Part shown: positions 16,644 to 27,800 of the stretch, piece by piece
How positions within the stretch are numbered: the first letter of the stretch is position 1
Layout of the letters: each line of letters begins with the position of its first letter
Assembly (NCBI GenBank): GCA_964648465.1
Contig: CAZYMU010000011.1
Coordinates: forward strand, 6,556-70,555
Length of the DNA stretch: 64,000 nucleotides
Direction: 5' to 3'
DNA from: Aminicenans sp964648465
Lineage (GTDB): Bacteria > Acidobacteriota > Aminicenantia > Aminicenantales > Aminicenantaceae
Made by a program: the position numbers and the translations under genes
Notes under the pieces: model-generated
What the model saw: only the letters and a program-made list of their open reading frames with translations
Database searches by the model: none
What the model was told of the DNA's origin: nothing

Positions 16644-19496
16644 ATGAGAGAAAGTATGCTTAAAAAATTGGCTTACTGGCATGCTGCCTATCCATGGAGG
16701 ATGCTGTTTGTAGTTCTATTGTTAACAGTTATTTTCGCAATGCTTTCACAACGATTAAGCCTTACCATGCGCTGGTCGGATTTGCTGCCAACTGGAGATA
16801 GAAGAACGGTTCAATTTAACAAGGTTATTGATGAATTTGTATCGGCTACCAGCATCATTGTTGTTGTTCAAGGTGATGAAAAACGGATTAAACAGTTTGC
16901 TGACGAGCTGGCTCCGCGACTATTAGCCGCCATTGATACCGGTAAAAATGTCCCTTTGCAGGAGAAAATAGATAAACTTAACAAGAAGATAACTGATTTG
17001 AAGAAAAAGAAAGGCAAAGAAACTGAAATAACTGACCTTCAATCCGGAATAGAAGAGATTCGAACAGGAATAAATAAAAAATTGATTCGCCGTGTCGACT
17101 ATAAAAGCGAAGTTGATTTTCTCCGCAACCACGGTCTAATGCTTATTAAGGAAAAGGATTTAAAAAGCATGAAAGATGTTTTTACCAATCCTAATTTAAC
17201 AGGGTTGCTCTTTAATATTAATAACTCGATGGAAAAGGAGTATATAGGTCAAGAAGAATCTATTTCTACACGCGAGAAAGAGGACCAGGCAGTAGCATTT
17301 CTGGATGGTATTCAAAATCTAATTCAAATAATGCAAAGCTATGCCAGACGAGAAGATGTTACTGAAAAAGAAGCACACGCTGTTGTGGATAAACTCCTTT
17401 TAGGTGAGCCTTATTTTTTATCTTACGATAAGAAAGCTCTTGTTATGAACGCCATACCTAATTTCACCATGTTTAATATGGATCTTATCGTGAGAGGAAC
17501 GGATATTATTCAATCAGTTGTGGATGAATTATTAAGTGACTACCCTGATGTAAATGCAGGGCTGACCGGGATGATACCGATAGGTCGTGATGAAATGGTT
17601 TATTCCGAGAAAAGTCTTGGATACACCTCTGTGATTGCTGCTATAGCTATCTTAGTGCTTCTCATAATTTCATTCAGAATGTGGTTGGCTCCTGTTTTAG
17701 CCATGTTCAACTTACTTATCGGAGTGTTATGGGCAGTAGGTACAGCAGCTCTTGTGGTGGGTCAGTTAAACATCATGACTCAGATGATGGCCGTGATCTT
17801 GCTGGGATTGGGAATTGATTTCTCTATCCATATTATTTCCGGTTTCACGGAGTGGCGTGCTGCAGGAGAGAATATTGCCGAAGCTATGGAAACGACTTTT
17901 CTAAAAAGTGGGAAAGGCATTTTAACAGGAGGGTTGACTACCGCTTTTGCCTTCTTAACAATGATGATAAGCAGTTCACGTGGGATGAAAGAGATGGGAT
18001 TGGTAACCGGAACAGGCCTGCTGGCAATTCTCGCAGCCACCTTTTTGTTTTTGCCAGTTATGTTAGTCTTGAGAGAACGTCATACAGATAAAAGACGTGA
18101 AAGAGGCAAAGGCCTAAAAAAAGCTGTCCAGCGTGATATTTCATTCCGTTTTATGGGGCATGCAAGTGAATGGATAAGTAAACACTACATTTTTACTCTT
18201 GTTGCTTCTGCCATTATAACTGCCTTGTTAATCTGGTCGGGGCTAAACATTACTTTTGATCGGAATTATATGAATATCGAAGCAAAAGGTTTAACGTCAA
18301 TTGCTCTCCAGGATACTGTATTGGATAAGTTTGATTTAAGTATGGCTTATTCACTTATCATATCCGATAATGTAAATCAGTCCCGCGAATTTGCCCGGAA
18401 ATATCGTGATCTAAGTTCTGTGGCTGCTACTGAAGATATTTCGTTGTATCTTCCTTCCAAAACACAGCAGGAAAAAAGAACTCCTCACCTGGCAGAAATT
18501 CGTGAAGCAATCGAATCAGTTCCAATCAAACAAGTTGTTCGCTCTGAAGAATTGCCCAAATTGAGGAAAGAGATTGACCGCCTTCAAATGAATATCATGG
18601 AAATGCAGGATATGGCATTCATTGGTGGACAGGATAAAGTGGATAATAAATGTAAACAGATTGTAGGTGATCCGGACAAGCCAGCCTCCATAAATATGAT
18701 TCAGGAATTACAACAATTGTTAAGTTCGAATACTCCATCAGCCGTAGTAGAATTGTCGAAATTTCAGAAAAGTTTTGCACATTACTTTAAGAAATCGATC
18801 ATGAAAATATGTTCGACAAAAAAGATCCACTTCGAAGAGCTTCCTGTTTCTATTTTAGACCGATACAGCAATGATAGGCGGGATCAATTTTTGGTTACCG
18901 TATTTCCGGCTGGTAATATCTGGCAGGATGCAGATCTTTTCAATCGTTTAACAGACGATCTTGAAAAGGTTAGTGATAGAGCTACGGGCTTCCCGCCGGT
19001 GTTTCGTGCCCTGATAGATATTATTGGGCGCGATGGCCGTAATTCAGCTCTATTGACAATTGTGATTGTCTTTTTACTATTATTGCTGGATTTTCGTAAT
19101 CCACGTTACGCAATGATAGCAATGATTCCCCTGGCAGTCGGTATGCTCTGGATGATTGGGCTAATGCACCTGACAGGACAGCAGCTAACCGTAGTGAATA
19201 TTATGGGTCTGCCGATGATACTGGGTATTGGCATAGACGATGGAGTACATATTATTCATCGCTGGTTAACTGAAGGAAAAGGGAAAATATTCACTGTCTT
19301 TTCCAGTACTGGTAAGGCAATTTTACTTACATCCTTAACAACCATGTTAGCATTCGGATCAATGATATTTTCCATCTGGCGTGGGTTTGGTCAACTTGGA
19401 GCAGCGCTTTTCCTTGGTGTCGGTGCTTGCTTTTTGACGACTGTAATTATTTTGCCAGGAATTATTGGTGCGATTATGAGGAAAAATATAAAGTAA
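16644..19496 (+). CDS. MMPL/RND-type membrane transporter
   Basis: A 950-residue protein with two repeats, each a membrane helix, a large periplasmic loop and five further helices. Both repeats carry the RND/sterol-sensing-like pattern: ILLGLGIDFSIHII (about residue 385) and MILGIGIDDGVHII (about residue 858), with the acidic residues expected for proton coupling. The first periplasmic loop contains a lysine-rich coiled-coil stretch (about residues 108-140, KLNKKITDLKKKKGKE). This is the hopanoid-exporter-like MMPL group rather than AcrB. No membrane-fusion or outer-membrane partner gene is adjacent, so the substrate (lipid or drug) is unknown. Confidence 0.85.
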   Translation: MRESMLKKLAYWHAAYPWRMLFVVLLLTVIFAMLSQRLSLTMRWSDLLPTGDRRTVQFNKVIDEFVSATSIIVVVQGDEKRIKQFADELAPRLLAAIDTGKNVPLQEKIDKLNKKITDLKKKKGKETEITDLQSGIEEIRTGINKKLIRRVDYKSEVDFLRNHGLMLIKEKDLKSMKDVFTNPNLTGLLFNINNSMEKEYIGQEESISTREKEDQAVAFLDGIQNLIQIMQSYARREDVTEKEAHAVVDKLLLGEPYFLSYDKKALVMNAIPNFTMFNMDLIVRGTDIIQSVVDELLSDYPDVNAGLTGMIPIGRDEMVYSEKSLGYTSVIAAIAILVLLIISFRMWLAPVLAMFNLLIGVLWAVGTAALVVGQLNIMTQMMAVILLGLGIDFSIHIISGFTEWRAAGENIAEAMETTFLKSGKGILTGGLTTAFAFLTMMISSSRGMKEMGLVTGTGLLAILAATFLFLPVMLVLRERHTDKRRERGKGLKKAVQRDISFRFMGHASEWISKHYIFTLVASAIITALLIWSGLNITFDRNYMNIEAKGLTSIALQDTVLDKFDLSMAYSLIISDNVNQSREFARKYRDLSSVAATEDISLYLPSKTQQEKRTPHLAEIREAIESVPIKQVVRSEELPKLRKEIDRLQMNIMEMQDMAFIGGQDKVDNKCKQIVGDPDKPASINMIQELQQLLSSNTPSAVVELSKFQKSFAHYFKKSIMKICSTKKIHFEELPVSILDRYSNDRRDQFLVTVFPAGNIWQDADLFNRLTDDLEKVSDRATGFPPVFRALIDIIGRDGRNSALLTIVIVFLLLLLDFRNPRYAMIAMIPLAVGMLWMIGLMHLTGQQLTVVNIMGLPMILGIGIDDGVHIIHRWLTEGKGKIFTVFSSTGKAILLTSLTTMLAFGSMIFSIWRGFGQLGAALFLGVGACFLTTVIILPGIIGAIMRKNIK

Positions 19497-19682
19497 AAAA
19501 ATATCAAGGGAGCGCAGACATCCCCTCAGAATTCAGCTTTTCCTCACGTCTTTTTGATTTCTATTCAACCTGGCTGCTTTGTTCTTTTTCTTTCTTTGTA
19601 AATCAGATAAAAAGTGATTAAAAATGCAGCCTTAACTCCCTTCATTTTTTTTGCTCCTTCGCAGGATAAAACTTTTGTTTCA

Positions 19683-20528
19683 TTATTGCTTCAGAGGGAT
19701 TATTCTTCTTCCTCGGTCTTTCTTTCCAGGAGAATTATTATATACTTCTATTATGTGGTAGATAACGGCAATAAACTTCTTGTTAAATTTGCCATGAAAA
19801 TAGCTGTGGATGAGATTTACATATTCGATCATGTCCTTTTCATACTGCGTAAGCTCTGGGTCTTCTGGATGAAGTAATTGAGCTATTACTTTGAGTTCAA
19901 AGCAGGGAATGTCCAGAAATACAATAGCAGCCCTTGGATTAAACATTTGGTTTAAGAATGAATGTGTTTCAAATTCTTGGGTTGAATAAAGTTCTAAAGA
20001 TATCTGTTTTGTTCTATCAAAGACCTCATCGGCTCTTTTGTAAAGACTTGAAAGAATATCAAGCTTGTCGTTTATATCTTTATTAATTGTGGATTGGAGT
20101 AATTCGATTATTTCCTTTAGCTTATCCTTTTTGGGTACAAATCCCATTCCTTTTACTGCATTATTAATAGTAAATTGAGTATCGAACCGCCTTATTCCTT
20201 GAGTAGCAACCATAGCATTGTGTGGGCCAGCAAAGGAAGGAAACTCATTATTCCTTATTTTCATTAGATTTTCAGTTCTACGTTTAATATTCCAATCAAG
20301 AAATTCATCAGGAAGTTGCCTCAGCTTGTATTCCTGCCACTTGTGCCATTTACCGAGAGTTTTTGCCCTTATTATGCCCTGATCATACTTGCTTGTATCT
20401 ACGGTTTGTTGATGAAAAGTGGTGCCCTTCCAGAAATGTTTTTTAGAATGTTCCAATTCATCTTGTCCAAAACTACCTAGCACTAGAATTAGCCCAATAA
20501 ATATACTGAAATACAAACGTTTAGCCAT
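19683..20528 (-). CDS. Exported protein of unknown function
   Basis: A 281-residue protein with a clear signal peptide (MAKRLYFSIFIGLILVLGSFG) and a strong ribosome site, AAGGAG, before ATG. The mature part is charged, mostly helical and rich in Lys, Glu and aromatic residues, with no cysteine pairs or known catalytic motif. It is convergent with the MMPL transporter and divergent from the restriction-modification gene, i.e. at the left edge of the accessory region. I do not recognise the family. Confidence 0.65.
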   Translation of the reverse strand: MAKRLYFSIFIGLILVLGSFGQDELEHSKKHFWKGTTFHQQTVDTSKYDQGIIRAKTLGKWHKWQEYKLRQLPDEFLDWNIKRRTENLMKIRNNEFPSFAGPHNAMVATQGIRRFDTQFTINNAVKGMGFVPKKDKLKEIIELLQSTINKDINDKLDILSSLYKRADEVFDRTKQISLELYSTQEFETHSFLNQMFNPRAAIVFLDIPCFELKVIAQLLHPEDPELTQYEKDMIEYVNLIHSYFHGKFNKKFIAVIYHIIEVYNNSPGKKDRGRRIIPLKQ

Positions 20529-20709
20529 ATGATTTCTCCTTTTTGTTATTTGTCGAGATTTTCTGTCGAGTTACTCCGATTTTATACAGAAAACTTATAG
20601 CATGGGAAGAATATGAAGTCAAAAGTTTAAAAAATTCATCTTATTTTTTGATAAAAATTTGAAAAACGAGAAGATTTGGATTAAATTATAGATAATAAAA
20701 AGCAGTTAT

Positions 20710-23568
20710 ATGCCCAAAGAACAAATTCATTCAAAATTAAAATCCCTGGTGCAGAAATTTGAAGCAAACAAATACCACTATCTTTCAAGAAAATATTTGG
20801 AAGAAGAAGTAAAAATCGACTTCATTAATCCTTTCTTTGAAGTTCTAGGCTGGGATGTACGAAATACTAAAGGACTTTCTCCATATGATAGGGAAGTAGT
20901 AGTCGAAAAAGGGGAGACGATCGGGAGACCGGATTACAACTTTAGAATAGACGGCCAAACCAAATTCTTTGTTGAAGCCAAGGCTCCACATGAGCCCTTA
21001 CACAAAATCAATCATGTTCTTCAAGCCAAATCCTATGCATGGAACACCAAGAGTGTTTTCATAGTCCTTCTGACTGACTTCGAAGAATTCCGGCTCTTCG
21101 ATGCCACAATAAAGCCAGACACCAAAAATCCTGATCAGGGACTTATCTTTGAACTTACCTATGACCAGTATCTGGATAATGTTGATAAATTGATGCTTCT
21201 CTCTAAAGAAGAGGTGGAAAAAGGCTCGCTGGATAAATTAATCCTCAAAGACCCAAAAAGCAAAAAGCTGAGAATTCCTGTCGACAAGGCATTTCTTGCA
21301 GACCTTTCTCAATGGAGAGAGGAACTTGCCAAGGATATTTATAAACGAAATATAAAAGAACTGGAAGATAGATCGGATGAAAATAGAGTGAAAATCCAGG
21401 TAAAAATATTAAACGAAGCGGTCCAGAAAATTTTGAATAGGCTAATTTTTATCCGGATAACCGAAGACAGAAAAATAATCGAGCCAAAGTCTTTATTGGA
21501 TCAAGTTGAATGGTGGAAAGCAGGAGGCAAAAGGCGGGACTTGCATAGAAGGCTTACAAACTGCTTTATGGGATGGAATCAGGATTTTGACGGTGAAATC
21601 TTAAAACCAGGTCCCTGTGATGTCCTGGAGATAGATTCTCAACTGCTGGCTAAGATAATTGATAGCTTGTACTTTCCTAAATGTCCTTACCTTTTTGATG
21701 TCATAGGCGTTGAACTCCTGGGTTCGATTTATGAGAGATATTTAGGAAAAACCATAAGAGTCACTCCTAAGAGAGTTAAAATAGAAGAAAGACCAGAGGT
21801 AAGAAAGGCTGGCGGGGTTTATTATACTCCGCAGTATATTGTTGATTATATCGTTAAAAATACTGTAGGCAAAATCATCAAAGGGAAAACACCAAAAAGA
21901 ATTAAAAAAATTAAAATCTTAGATCCTGCCTGCGGTTCAGGTTCCTTCCTTCTAACAGCATTTCAAACATTAATCGATTATCATCTGGACTACTACGAAA
22001 AACATCCTGAAGAATCAGGGCAGGGCACTTTGTTTCCTGATGTAATAGTCGATTATGATGGGACAAAAAGACTCTCAATCGAGAAAAAAGCACAAATCTT
22101 AAGAAACAATATTTACGGAGTGGATATCGATCCTCAAGCTGTAGAAATTGCCATGATGAGCCTTTATCTCAAGTGCCTCGAGGGGGAAAAAGACCTGCCT
22201 CGAAAGAAGGAGCTTTTGCCTTCTTTAGCTAAAAACATAAGATGCGGAAATTCCCTGATATCTTATGATATTTTTGACCAACTTACTTTATTCGATGAAG
22301 AAGAAAAAGAGCGCATCAATCCCTTTGACTGGAGTTCCAAATCCACCGGCTTTGGAGAAATCATGGAGAAGGGCGGATTTGATGTTGTGATTGGTAACCC
22401 GCCTTACTACACATTAGCTTTAGGAAAACAACAAAAATCTATGGAGAAGTTAGAATTAGAATATCTTAAACGATATTTTTCTTCATCTTTAGAATATAAA
22501 GGCAATACGTTTGCTTTATTTTATGAATTGGCATCTCGATTAGTAAAGCAAAAAGGATTATTTGGATTTATTGTGCCTAGGACAATTCTCTCAAATCAAT
22601 ATTTCTCGCTTCTGCGAAAATATCTTCTGTTCTCATATAGCATAAAAAATGTAGTATCATTGCCTTTTAAAGTCTTTGAAGATGCAGAGATTGGAGGAAC
22701 GTCTATTTTAATTATAAAACGAGCATTTCCGACTAAAAAAACAAAGGTCAAAATTAGTTATTCTATTCAACCCAATATTTTTAAAGAAAAGGAAAAAATA
22801 GATCAATTTCTTTTCACAAAAATTCCGAATCTCAAATTGTACTTAGAGAAAAAAGATCTTGAATTAATCCTCAAGCTGAAAGATAAATCTAAATCTTTAG
22901 GAGAGGTTGCTCTATTTTATAACGGTATAAAAACTGGTGATAATAAAAAATTTTTAAGTAGAGAACCTCTTAATAGTAAACATAAAAAAGTCCTCAGAGG
23001 TAGAGACATAGATAGATATTCCTTATCTTTTTCTAACATATATGTTCTTTTTGACCCTGAGCAGTTATGGAGTAATTATGATGAAAAGAAATATTTTGTT
23101 CCCGAAAAAATATTAATTAGACAGACAGGGGATCGTCTTATCGCAACTTTAGATGATAAACAGTTTCTCTGTATGGATACAATTCATATGATTTATAAGA
23201 GTAACTTTGATTTAAGATTTATTCTTGCTATTCTTAATTCAAAATTTATGAGTTATTACTATCGTAAGATTGTACCAGAAAAAGGCAAAGTTTTTGCTGA
23301 AGTAAAAATTGTAAATCTAAAACAACTTCCTATCCGTATTATAGACTTTGACAACCCAAAAGAAAAAGCAATGCATGACAAAATGGTCAATTTAGTGGAC
23401 AATATGTTAGAGCTAAATAAAAAGAAAGCCGCTCTTCCCCCAAGTTCAAAAAGAGACAAAATCGAACGAGAAATCCAGATGACCGATGATAAAATTGATG
23501 AATTGGTTTATGAACTGTATGGGATAACAGAGGAGGAGAAGAAGATTATTGAAGGAAGCAACAACTAA
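20710..23568 (+). CDS. Type IIG restriction-modification enzyme (Eco57I-like), nuclease and methylase in one chain
   Basis: A 952-residue single-chain restriction enzyme. The N-terminal PD-(D/E)xK nuclease is visible as D75 in GRPDYNF and E89-x-K91 in VEAKAP, followed by LQAKSYAW. The adenine methyltransferase part has motif I DPACGSGSFLL (D405) and catalytic motif IV NPPY (N563), with YYTPQYIVDYIV upstream (about residue 374). The C-terminal third resembles the TaqI-like target-recognition domain and ends in a helical segment (about residues 895-950). It should methylate adenine in its own site and cut unmodified DNA. No separate specificity or methylase gene is adjacent. No frameshift is seen, so it looks functional; the ribosome site is weak. 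Confidence 0.88.
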   Translation: MPKEQIHSKLKSLVQKFEANKYHYLSRKYLEEEVKIDFINPFFEVLGWDVRNTKGLSPYDREVVVEKGETIGRPDYNFRIDGQTKFFVEAKAPHEPLHKINHVLQAKSYAWNTKSVFIVLLTDFEEFRLFDATIKPDTKNPDQGLIFELTYDQYLDNVDKLMLLSKEEVEKGSLDKLILKDPKSKKLRIPVDKAFLADLSQWREELAKDIYKRNIKELEDRSDENRVKIQVKILNEAVQKILNRLIFIRITEDRKIIEPKSLLDQVEWWKAGGKRRDLHRRLTNCFMGWNQDFDGEILKPGPCDVLEIDSQLLAKIIDSLYFPKCPYLFDVIGVELLGSIYERYLGKTIRVTPKRVKIEERPEVRKAGGVYYTPQYIVDYIVKNTVGKIIKGKTPKRIKKIKILDPACGSGSFLLTAFQTLIDYHLDYYEKHPEESGQGTLFPDVIVDYDGTKRLSIEKKAQILRNNIYGVDIDPQAVEIAMMSLYLKCLEGEKDLPRKKELLPSLAKNIRCGNSLISYDIFDQLTLFDEEEKERINPFDWSSKSTGFGEIMEKGGFDVVIGNPPYYTLALGKQQKSMEKLELEYLKRYFSSSLEYKGNTFALFYELASRLVKQKGLFGFIVPRTILSNQYFSLLRKYLLFSYSIKNVVSLPFKVFEDAEIGGTSILIIKRAFPTKKTKVKISYSIQPNIFKEKEKIDQFLFTKIPNLKLYLEKKDLELILKLKDKSKSLGEVALFYNGIKTGDNKKFLSREPLNSKHKKVLRGRDIDRYSLSFSNIYVLFDPEQLWSNYDEKKYFVPEKILIRQTGDRLIATLDDKQFLCMDTIHMIYKSNFDLRFILAILNSKFMSYYYRKIVPEKGKVFAEVKIVNLKQLPIRIIDFDNPKEKAMHDKMVNLVDNMLELNKKKAALPPSSKRDKIEREIQMTDDKIDELVYELYGITEEEKKIIEGSNN

Positions 23569-23633
23569 ATTTTAATATATACATTTCTCTTTTAACTAAA
23601 TGAAATACGAAAAAATAAAAATCTATATAGATA

Positions 23634-24143
23634 CCCACGGCTAGAGCCGTGGTACTTATCAAAACTCAAGCTTAGCTTGACATAAATCCTGGTGCTCTTG
23701 CCATTTTACCTATTTTAGTATCTTCTTCTCATCTATCCCAACTATCGAAACAAAATATCCAGGCGACCACACTATGTTTTCCTTCCAATAAACTTTCGAT
23801 ATCCAAGAAAACTTTTTCCTTAATCGGCTTGCAGTCATCCCCTTTAGCCTGCCTATCACATCACTTACTGCATATTTTGGCGGAATTATCATAACCATAT
23901 CAATATGATCTCTCTCTATGCTGTACTCCACTATCTCACACCCAGGCATGCTCTCCGTAACTTTCGGAAAAAGTCTTCTCAAATATCCCTGCACCCCAGG
24001 ATTTAGGATACGGCGGCGATATTTCGGTATCCATACAATATGATACTCCGTACGATATGCACTGTGCCCTGATAACCTAATCTCCACTTCCCTATCATAG
24101 CATTGTAAAAGTCCTTGCCTTTTACACCTGGCTAAAGCCCAGC
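23634..24143 (-). mobile_element. IS200/IS605-type insertion sequence, inactivated
   Basis: A single Y1-transposase gene is flanked by subterminal hairpins as in IS200/IS605 elements: a perfect stem CCACGGCT/AGCCGTGG at 23635-23652 on the right-end side and an imperfect stem around CTGGCTAAAGCCCAG at 24128-24142 on the left-end side. No terminal inverted repeats or target duplication are expected for this family. The exact ends are uncertain by a few bases. It abuts the 5' edge of an IS3-like transposase fragment. Confidence 0.75.
23659..24087 (-). pseudogene. tnpA: IS200-type TnpA (Y1/HUH transposase) with nonsense and active-site mutations
   Basis: The open part (GTG at 24087 to TAG at 23710-23712) gives 125 residues matching IS200 TnpA, including IPPKYAVSDVIGRLKG and VYWKENIVWSPGYFVS. 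Two defects are visible. The HUH motif reads DHIDM where the family has H-U-H, so one metal-binding His is Asp. After DEKKILK the TAG stop occupies the place of a conserved Tyr; reading through continues VKWQEHQDLCQAKLEF to a natural stop at 23659, the normal C-terminus. The transposase is therefore very unlikely to be active. Confidence 0.85.
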
Positions 24144-24145
24144 TG

Positions 24146-24589
24146 ATGCCGATAATCGATCATAGCAGCAAACTGGTTACCGGACATGCTTTAGGTGAAA
24201 GTGCAGATACGGATCTGGCCTTACAAGCCTGGAAACAAACGAAAACAACACTGAAAAGACTAGGCCGGAGAATCGAAGATATTATCATTCACCATGATCA
24301 AGATGGAGTCTATAAAAGTTACAGATGGCTTCGTGAAGTTGTAGTGAACTGTAAAGCCCGTATTTCTTATTCTGAGGATGGAGCCAAAGGAAATGTTCAT
24401 ATGGAATCTTTTAATGGCAGGTTTAAAGTTGAAAACCGTTTGATTTTCTGGGAACTGGATGATATTACAGAATTGAAAAAGGTTGTAGATAAGAGGATAC
24501 GGTATTATAATTTTGTTCGCAGACATTCGACGCTTGGAAACAAATCGCCGATAAAATATTTAAAAGAGAAGGGCAAATTATCCCTCTGA
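24146..24589 (+). pseudogene. IS3-like DDE transposase, C-terminal fragment
   Basis: About 147 residues of the retroviral-integrase-like core: IIDHSSKLVTGHAL contains the first catalytic Asp, HHDQDGVY the second, and HMESFNGRFK the Glu about 35 residues later, followed by RIRYYNFVRRHSTLGNKSP, as in IS3-group OrfB proteins. The N-terminal DNA-binding part is missing; the fragment begins directly at the left-end hairpin of the dead IS200 element. The sequence GGTTCGAAAAATGGGGGTCA just downstream (24619-24638) resembles the right terminal repeat of such elements. Confidence 0.8.
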
Positions 24590-24852
24590 GTTGTTAGCGA
24601 AAATTAGCCTCAAAACTGGTTCGAAAAATGGGGGTCATATCCAAAAAGATGAAAGAAATAATGTTATTTTTGAGTACTTTTTAAGTTTGTTCATCTTATT
24701 ATCTCCGTGTTATTTTAATTTATCGTCTAATAGGCTTCGCCTTTCACCATGAACCTGAATTTCCTTAACTTGACAATCCATGTCAACTTTAATGTTGGTC
24801 ATTCCAGCTTATTTAAACTGTGATTTTTCTATTATTTTCCGCGATTCTAATT
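24590..24852. other. Intergenic stretch with probable IS3 right end
   Basis: Between the transposase fragment and the NACHT gene stop. The first 55 bp look like the terminal region of the IS3-like element. The rest has no supported gene, RNA or strong hairpin; a minus-strand open stretch at about 24700-24800 has no recognisable homology. Confidence 0.4.
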
Positions 24853-27800
24853 TTATCTTATTTCATATTGAGGAAGAGGCATTAATCCAGCTGTAACATG
24901 GAAATTATAAATAAGATGTTTTCCTATAGATGATAAATATTTTTTTGATGAGTTTCTTATCTCCTCAGCTTTTTCCAAATAAGAAATATTCGCTATTTCA
25001 GTTAGAGTATCTACAACCTGAATCAATGGATTGAAGTTGTAATCATCGTAAAGCGGTTCTAATATTTCAAACATTTTACTTATTATTTTTTCTTTATTAT
25101 ACAATTTCTTTGCGAGTTTACATGCATGACGTATAAAATGATATTCTTTAGATTCTAATAAATTTAAAATTAAATCTTCCAATTTCTTAGAAAGAAATAA
25201 TTCTGACAAAATATCCCCTGCGGTGAAAGCTATCCACCATCTATTTTCATCTATTTTCAATAATCCCTCTATTTCCTCTATATATTTAAGACTTCCAATT
25301 TTTTTTATGGTCTCTCCAATAATAGTTTCAAACCTCCTTTTAGGAAATTCTTTTAATATTTTTATTAAATATTCAATAGATTCCTCCGCTTTCAATTCTC
25401 CTAAAGCAAAAATCAATTGATTTATTGTATGTTCTAGTTTATGAATCTTTGATTTTTCCTCATTTTTGTCCCTTAAATCCCATAAGTTGCTGTATGATTC
25501 TTTTAGAAAATCTAAAATTGGCTTTCTGGCTCCGTCTATTCCCAATTTTCCGCATGTGATTGCAGCCATTTCTCTTCTGCGGAAAGAACCAGTTGACAAA
25601 TCGTCAAGTATTAATTCAACTACATCTTTTTCCAAGTCATTTATGTTCGATTTCATTATTACACTATATGCTGCCCACATTATACCTTCATCTTCGCTAC
25701 TTATTAGATCAATTGCCTCTGGCAATGCATCATAGGATGTAGTTCTATCTAGTAACAACAATGATCTCCATTGAAGATTTTTTTTATTAGATTGTAACAT
25801 TTCCAATAATTGATTTAAGTAGTCATCTAAGTTTTTCATTTTTTCAAGAGCATGTTGAGCCAAATATGACAGACGGTAATTCTCATCATCACAATTATGA
25901 TTGAGATATTTAATTAGAAGAGGGATAAACAGACGTAATTTCAGCTCACCAATGATAGAGACTATATTTTCAAGCCACTCATCTTCTGTAGAATTGGACT
26001 CTAGTATTATCTTAATTTCATTTTCAATAACTTTTTTATCTATCGAATAAATACTATAAGAAGCATAAGTGAATATATAATCATTTCTCTTTTCATAAGA
26101 CTTATGGAGAAGCTCAAGAAGATCAGGAAGAGATTTATCAATTTTTAAGTAACCAATAAGATAAAGAATACTCCAAGGTGGAAACTCTCCTTTTTCTAAA
26201 GAATTTTTAAGATCTTTTATAAGTTTGTCCTCTACAACAGAAGTTTTCATCGATGCTACACAAGAAGTATAGATTTTACGAACTAGTTGCGGACTTTCCT
26301 TCTTACTTAAAGCAATCAATGGATCTATAGCTTCATTGATTTGGAATGTTGCAGCTGTTTTTGCTGCCACCATTAAGATTCCCCTTTGATCAAAATCTCT
26401 ATCATTGAGCTCATTAAGAATTTTAACAATAATTTGAATAGCTTTAGGAGTTCCGATCCTTCCAAGCGCTCGTACTGCCTGCATGCATGAAATCTCATCA
26501 TTTTTCCAGTTATCGCAGATATTTTTTAATTTTAATATAAGAATTGGTTCTAAATCGTCTAATTGAGAGTTAGAAGCGTATTTCCATAAATCGGCAGCCA
26601 TAAAAATATTTTCATCAATTAATTTTTTTATGATATTCCTTGCTTTACTTACCTCCAATATTCCAATTGCGTTATAAACAACTTGAAGCCACTTTGTATT
26701 TAGTAAATGATCCTCAAATTCCATAATATTTGAGCGATCTCTCCTACAGAGTTCTTCTGATGCTAAATACTCTTGCAAAAGTTGATGATAGAATTCCCAA
26801 AATTCATTTTTTTCTCGTAATATACCCGTAGTCAATAGTATTTTCTGAAATTCTGATAATTTTGTTTTTTCAAGTACACTAAAAGTTTTATAGCTTTGCT
26901 CTAATAATTCTTCTGCAACATTAGAATTGATTTTTCCAAAATCATCATTTTCTATGGCTAAATATGCTATAAATGAAAAAATCTTAAAAATAATATTTTT
27001 AAGTTCTTTTCTATCAACTTTTTGAAGCTCCCATTCAAGCATTCCAGAGACAAATTCTTTCAAGAGCATGCCAATATTTGAAATATTCTTACTATCTCCC
27101 CTTTTGTAAACAGCAGCTGTTATGGATAAAAGTAAAGGATTTCTCACCAAATCAAGCAATTCATAAAACTTTAAATCTTCAAAACATTTTTCACCATTTT
27201 TTTTAAGGATCTTATTTAGATAATCCTTAATACTCACATCATCTAACTTCATTATTTCAACTACTGGGAGATCGAATATATCTGAGTAAGAATAATATTC
27301 GTCGCTTCGTGCACTTACAATGATTTGACTTTCTCTAAACCTCTCTTCTTTTATTAAATCTTGAATATCGCCTATAATATTTTCTCTCTCTATTTTAGAT
27401 GTCTCGTTTAATCCATCGATCATAATCAATAATTTTCCTGAAATAAGAAGTTGATAATATTTATCAGGACTTATTGATAGAAGATCACAAATATAGCTTT
27501 CAAGATCTTCTATATCTCTATTCTTAGAAAAAATATTAACTGCTACAAGAACAGGAAGTCTAGCTCTTTCTCCATCTGTTAAAATTTTTATTGCATTATC
27601 GTATGCAAATCTCTCAAGTGAAGTGGTCTTTCCAGCACCTGAATCACCTAGAACAACTAATCGATTATGCTCTTTAAAGAAATCTAAAAGATTCTTTTGT
27701 TCTGAAATCGGATCCTTATGATATTCTTTTTTTGTAATATCTCTCCATCCCCTTTTGTAACTTGGCTTTTCCGGAGTTTGGATTTTTCCTTTTTGAGGAA

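Noticed and set aside
19614..19877. Plus-strand open frame overlapping the exported unknown protein
   Set aside because: The opposite-strand gene has a signal peptide and ribosome site; this one has neither.
24700..24800. Minus-strand scrap reading KVDMDCQVKEIQVHGERRSL
   Set aside because: Too short and without a start or family match to call a gene.
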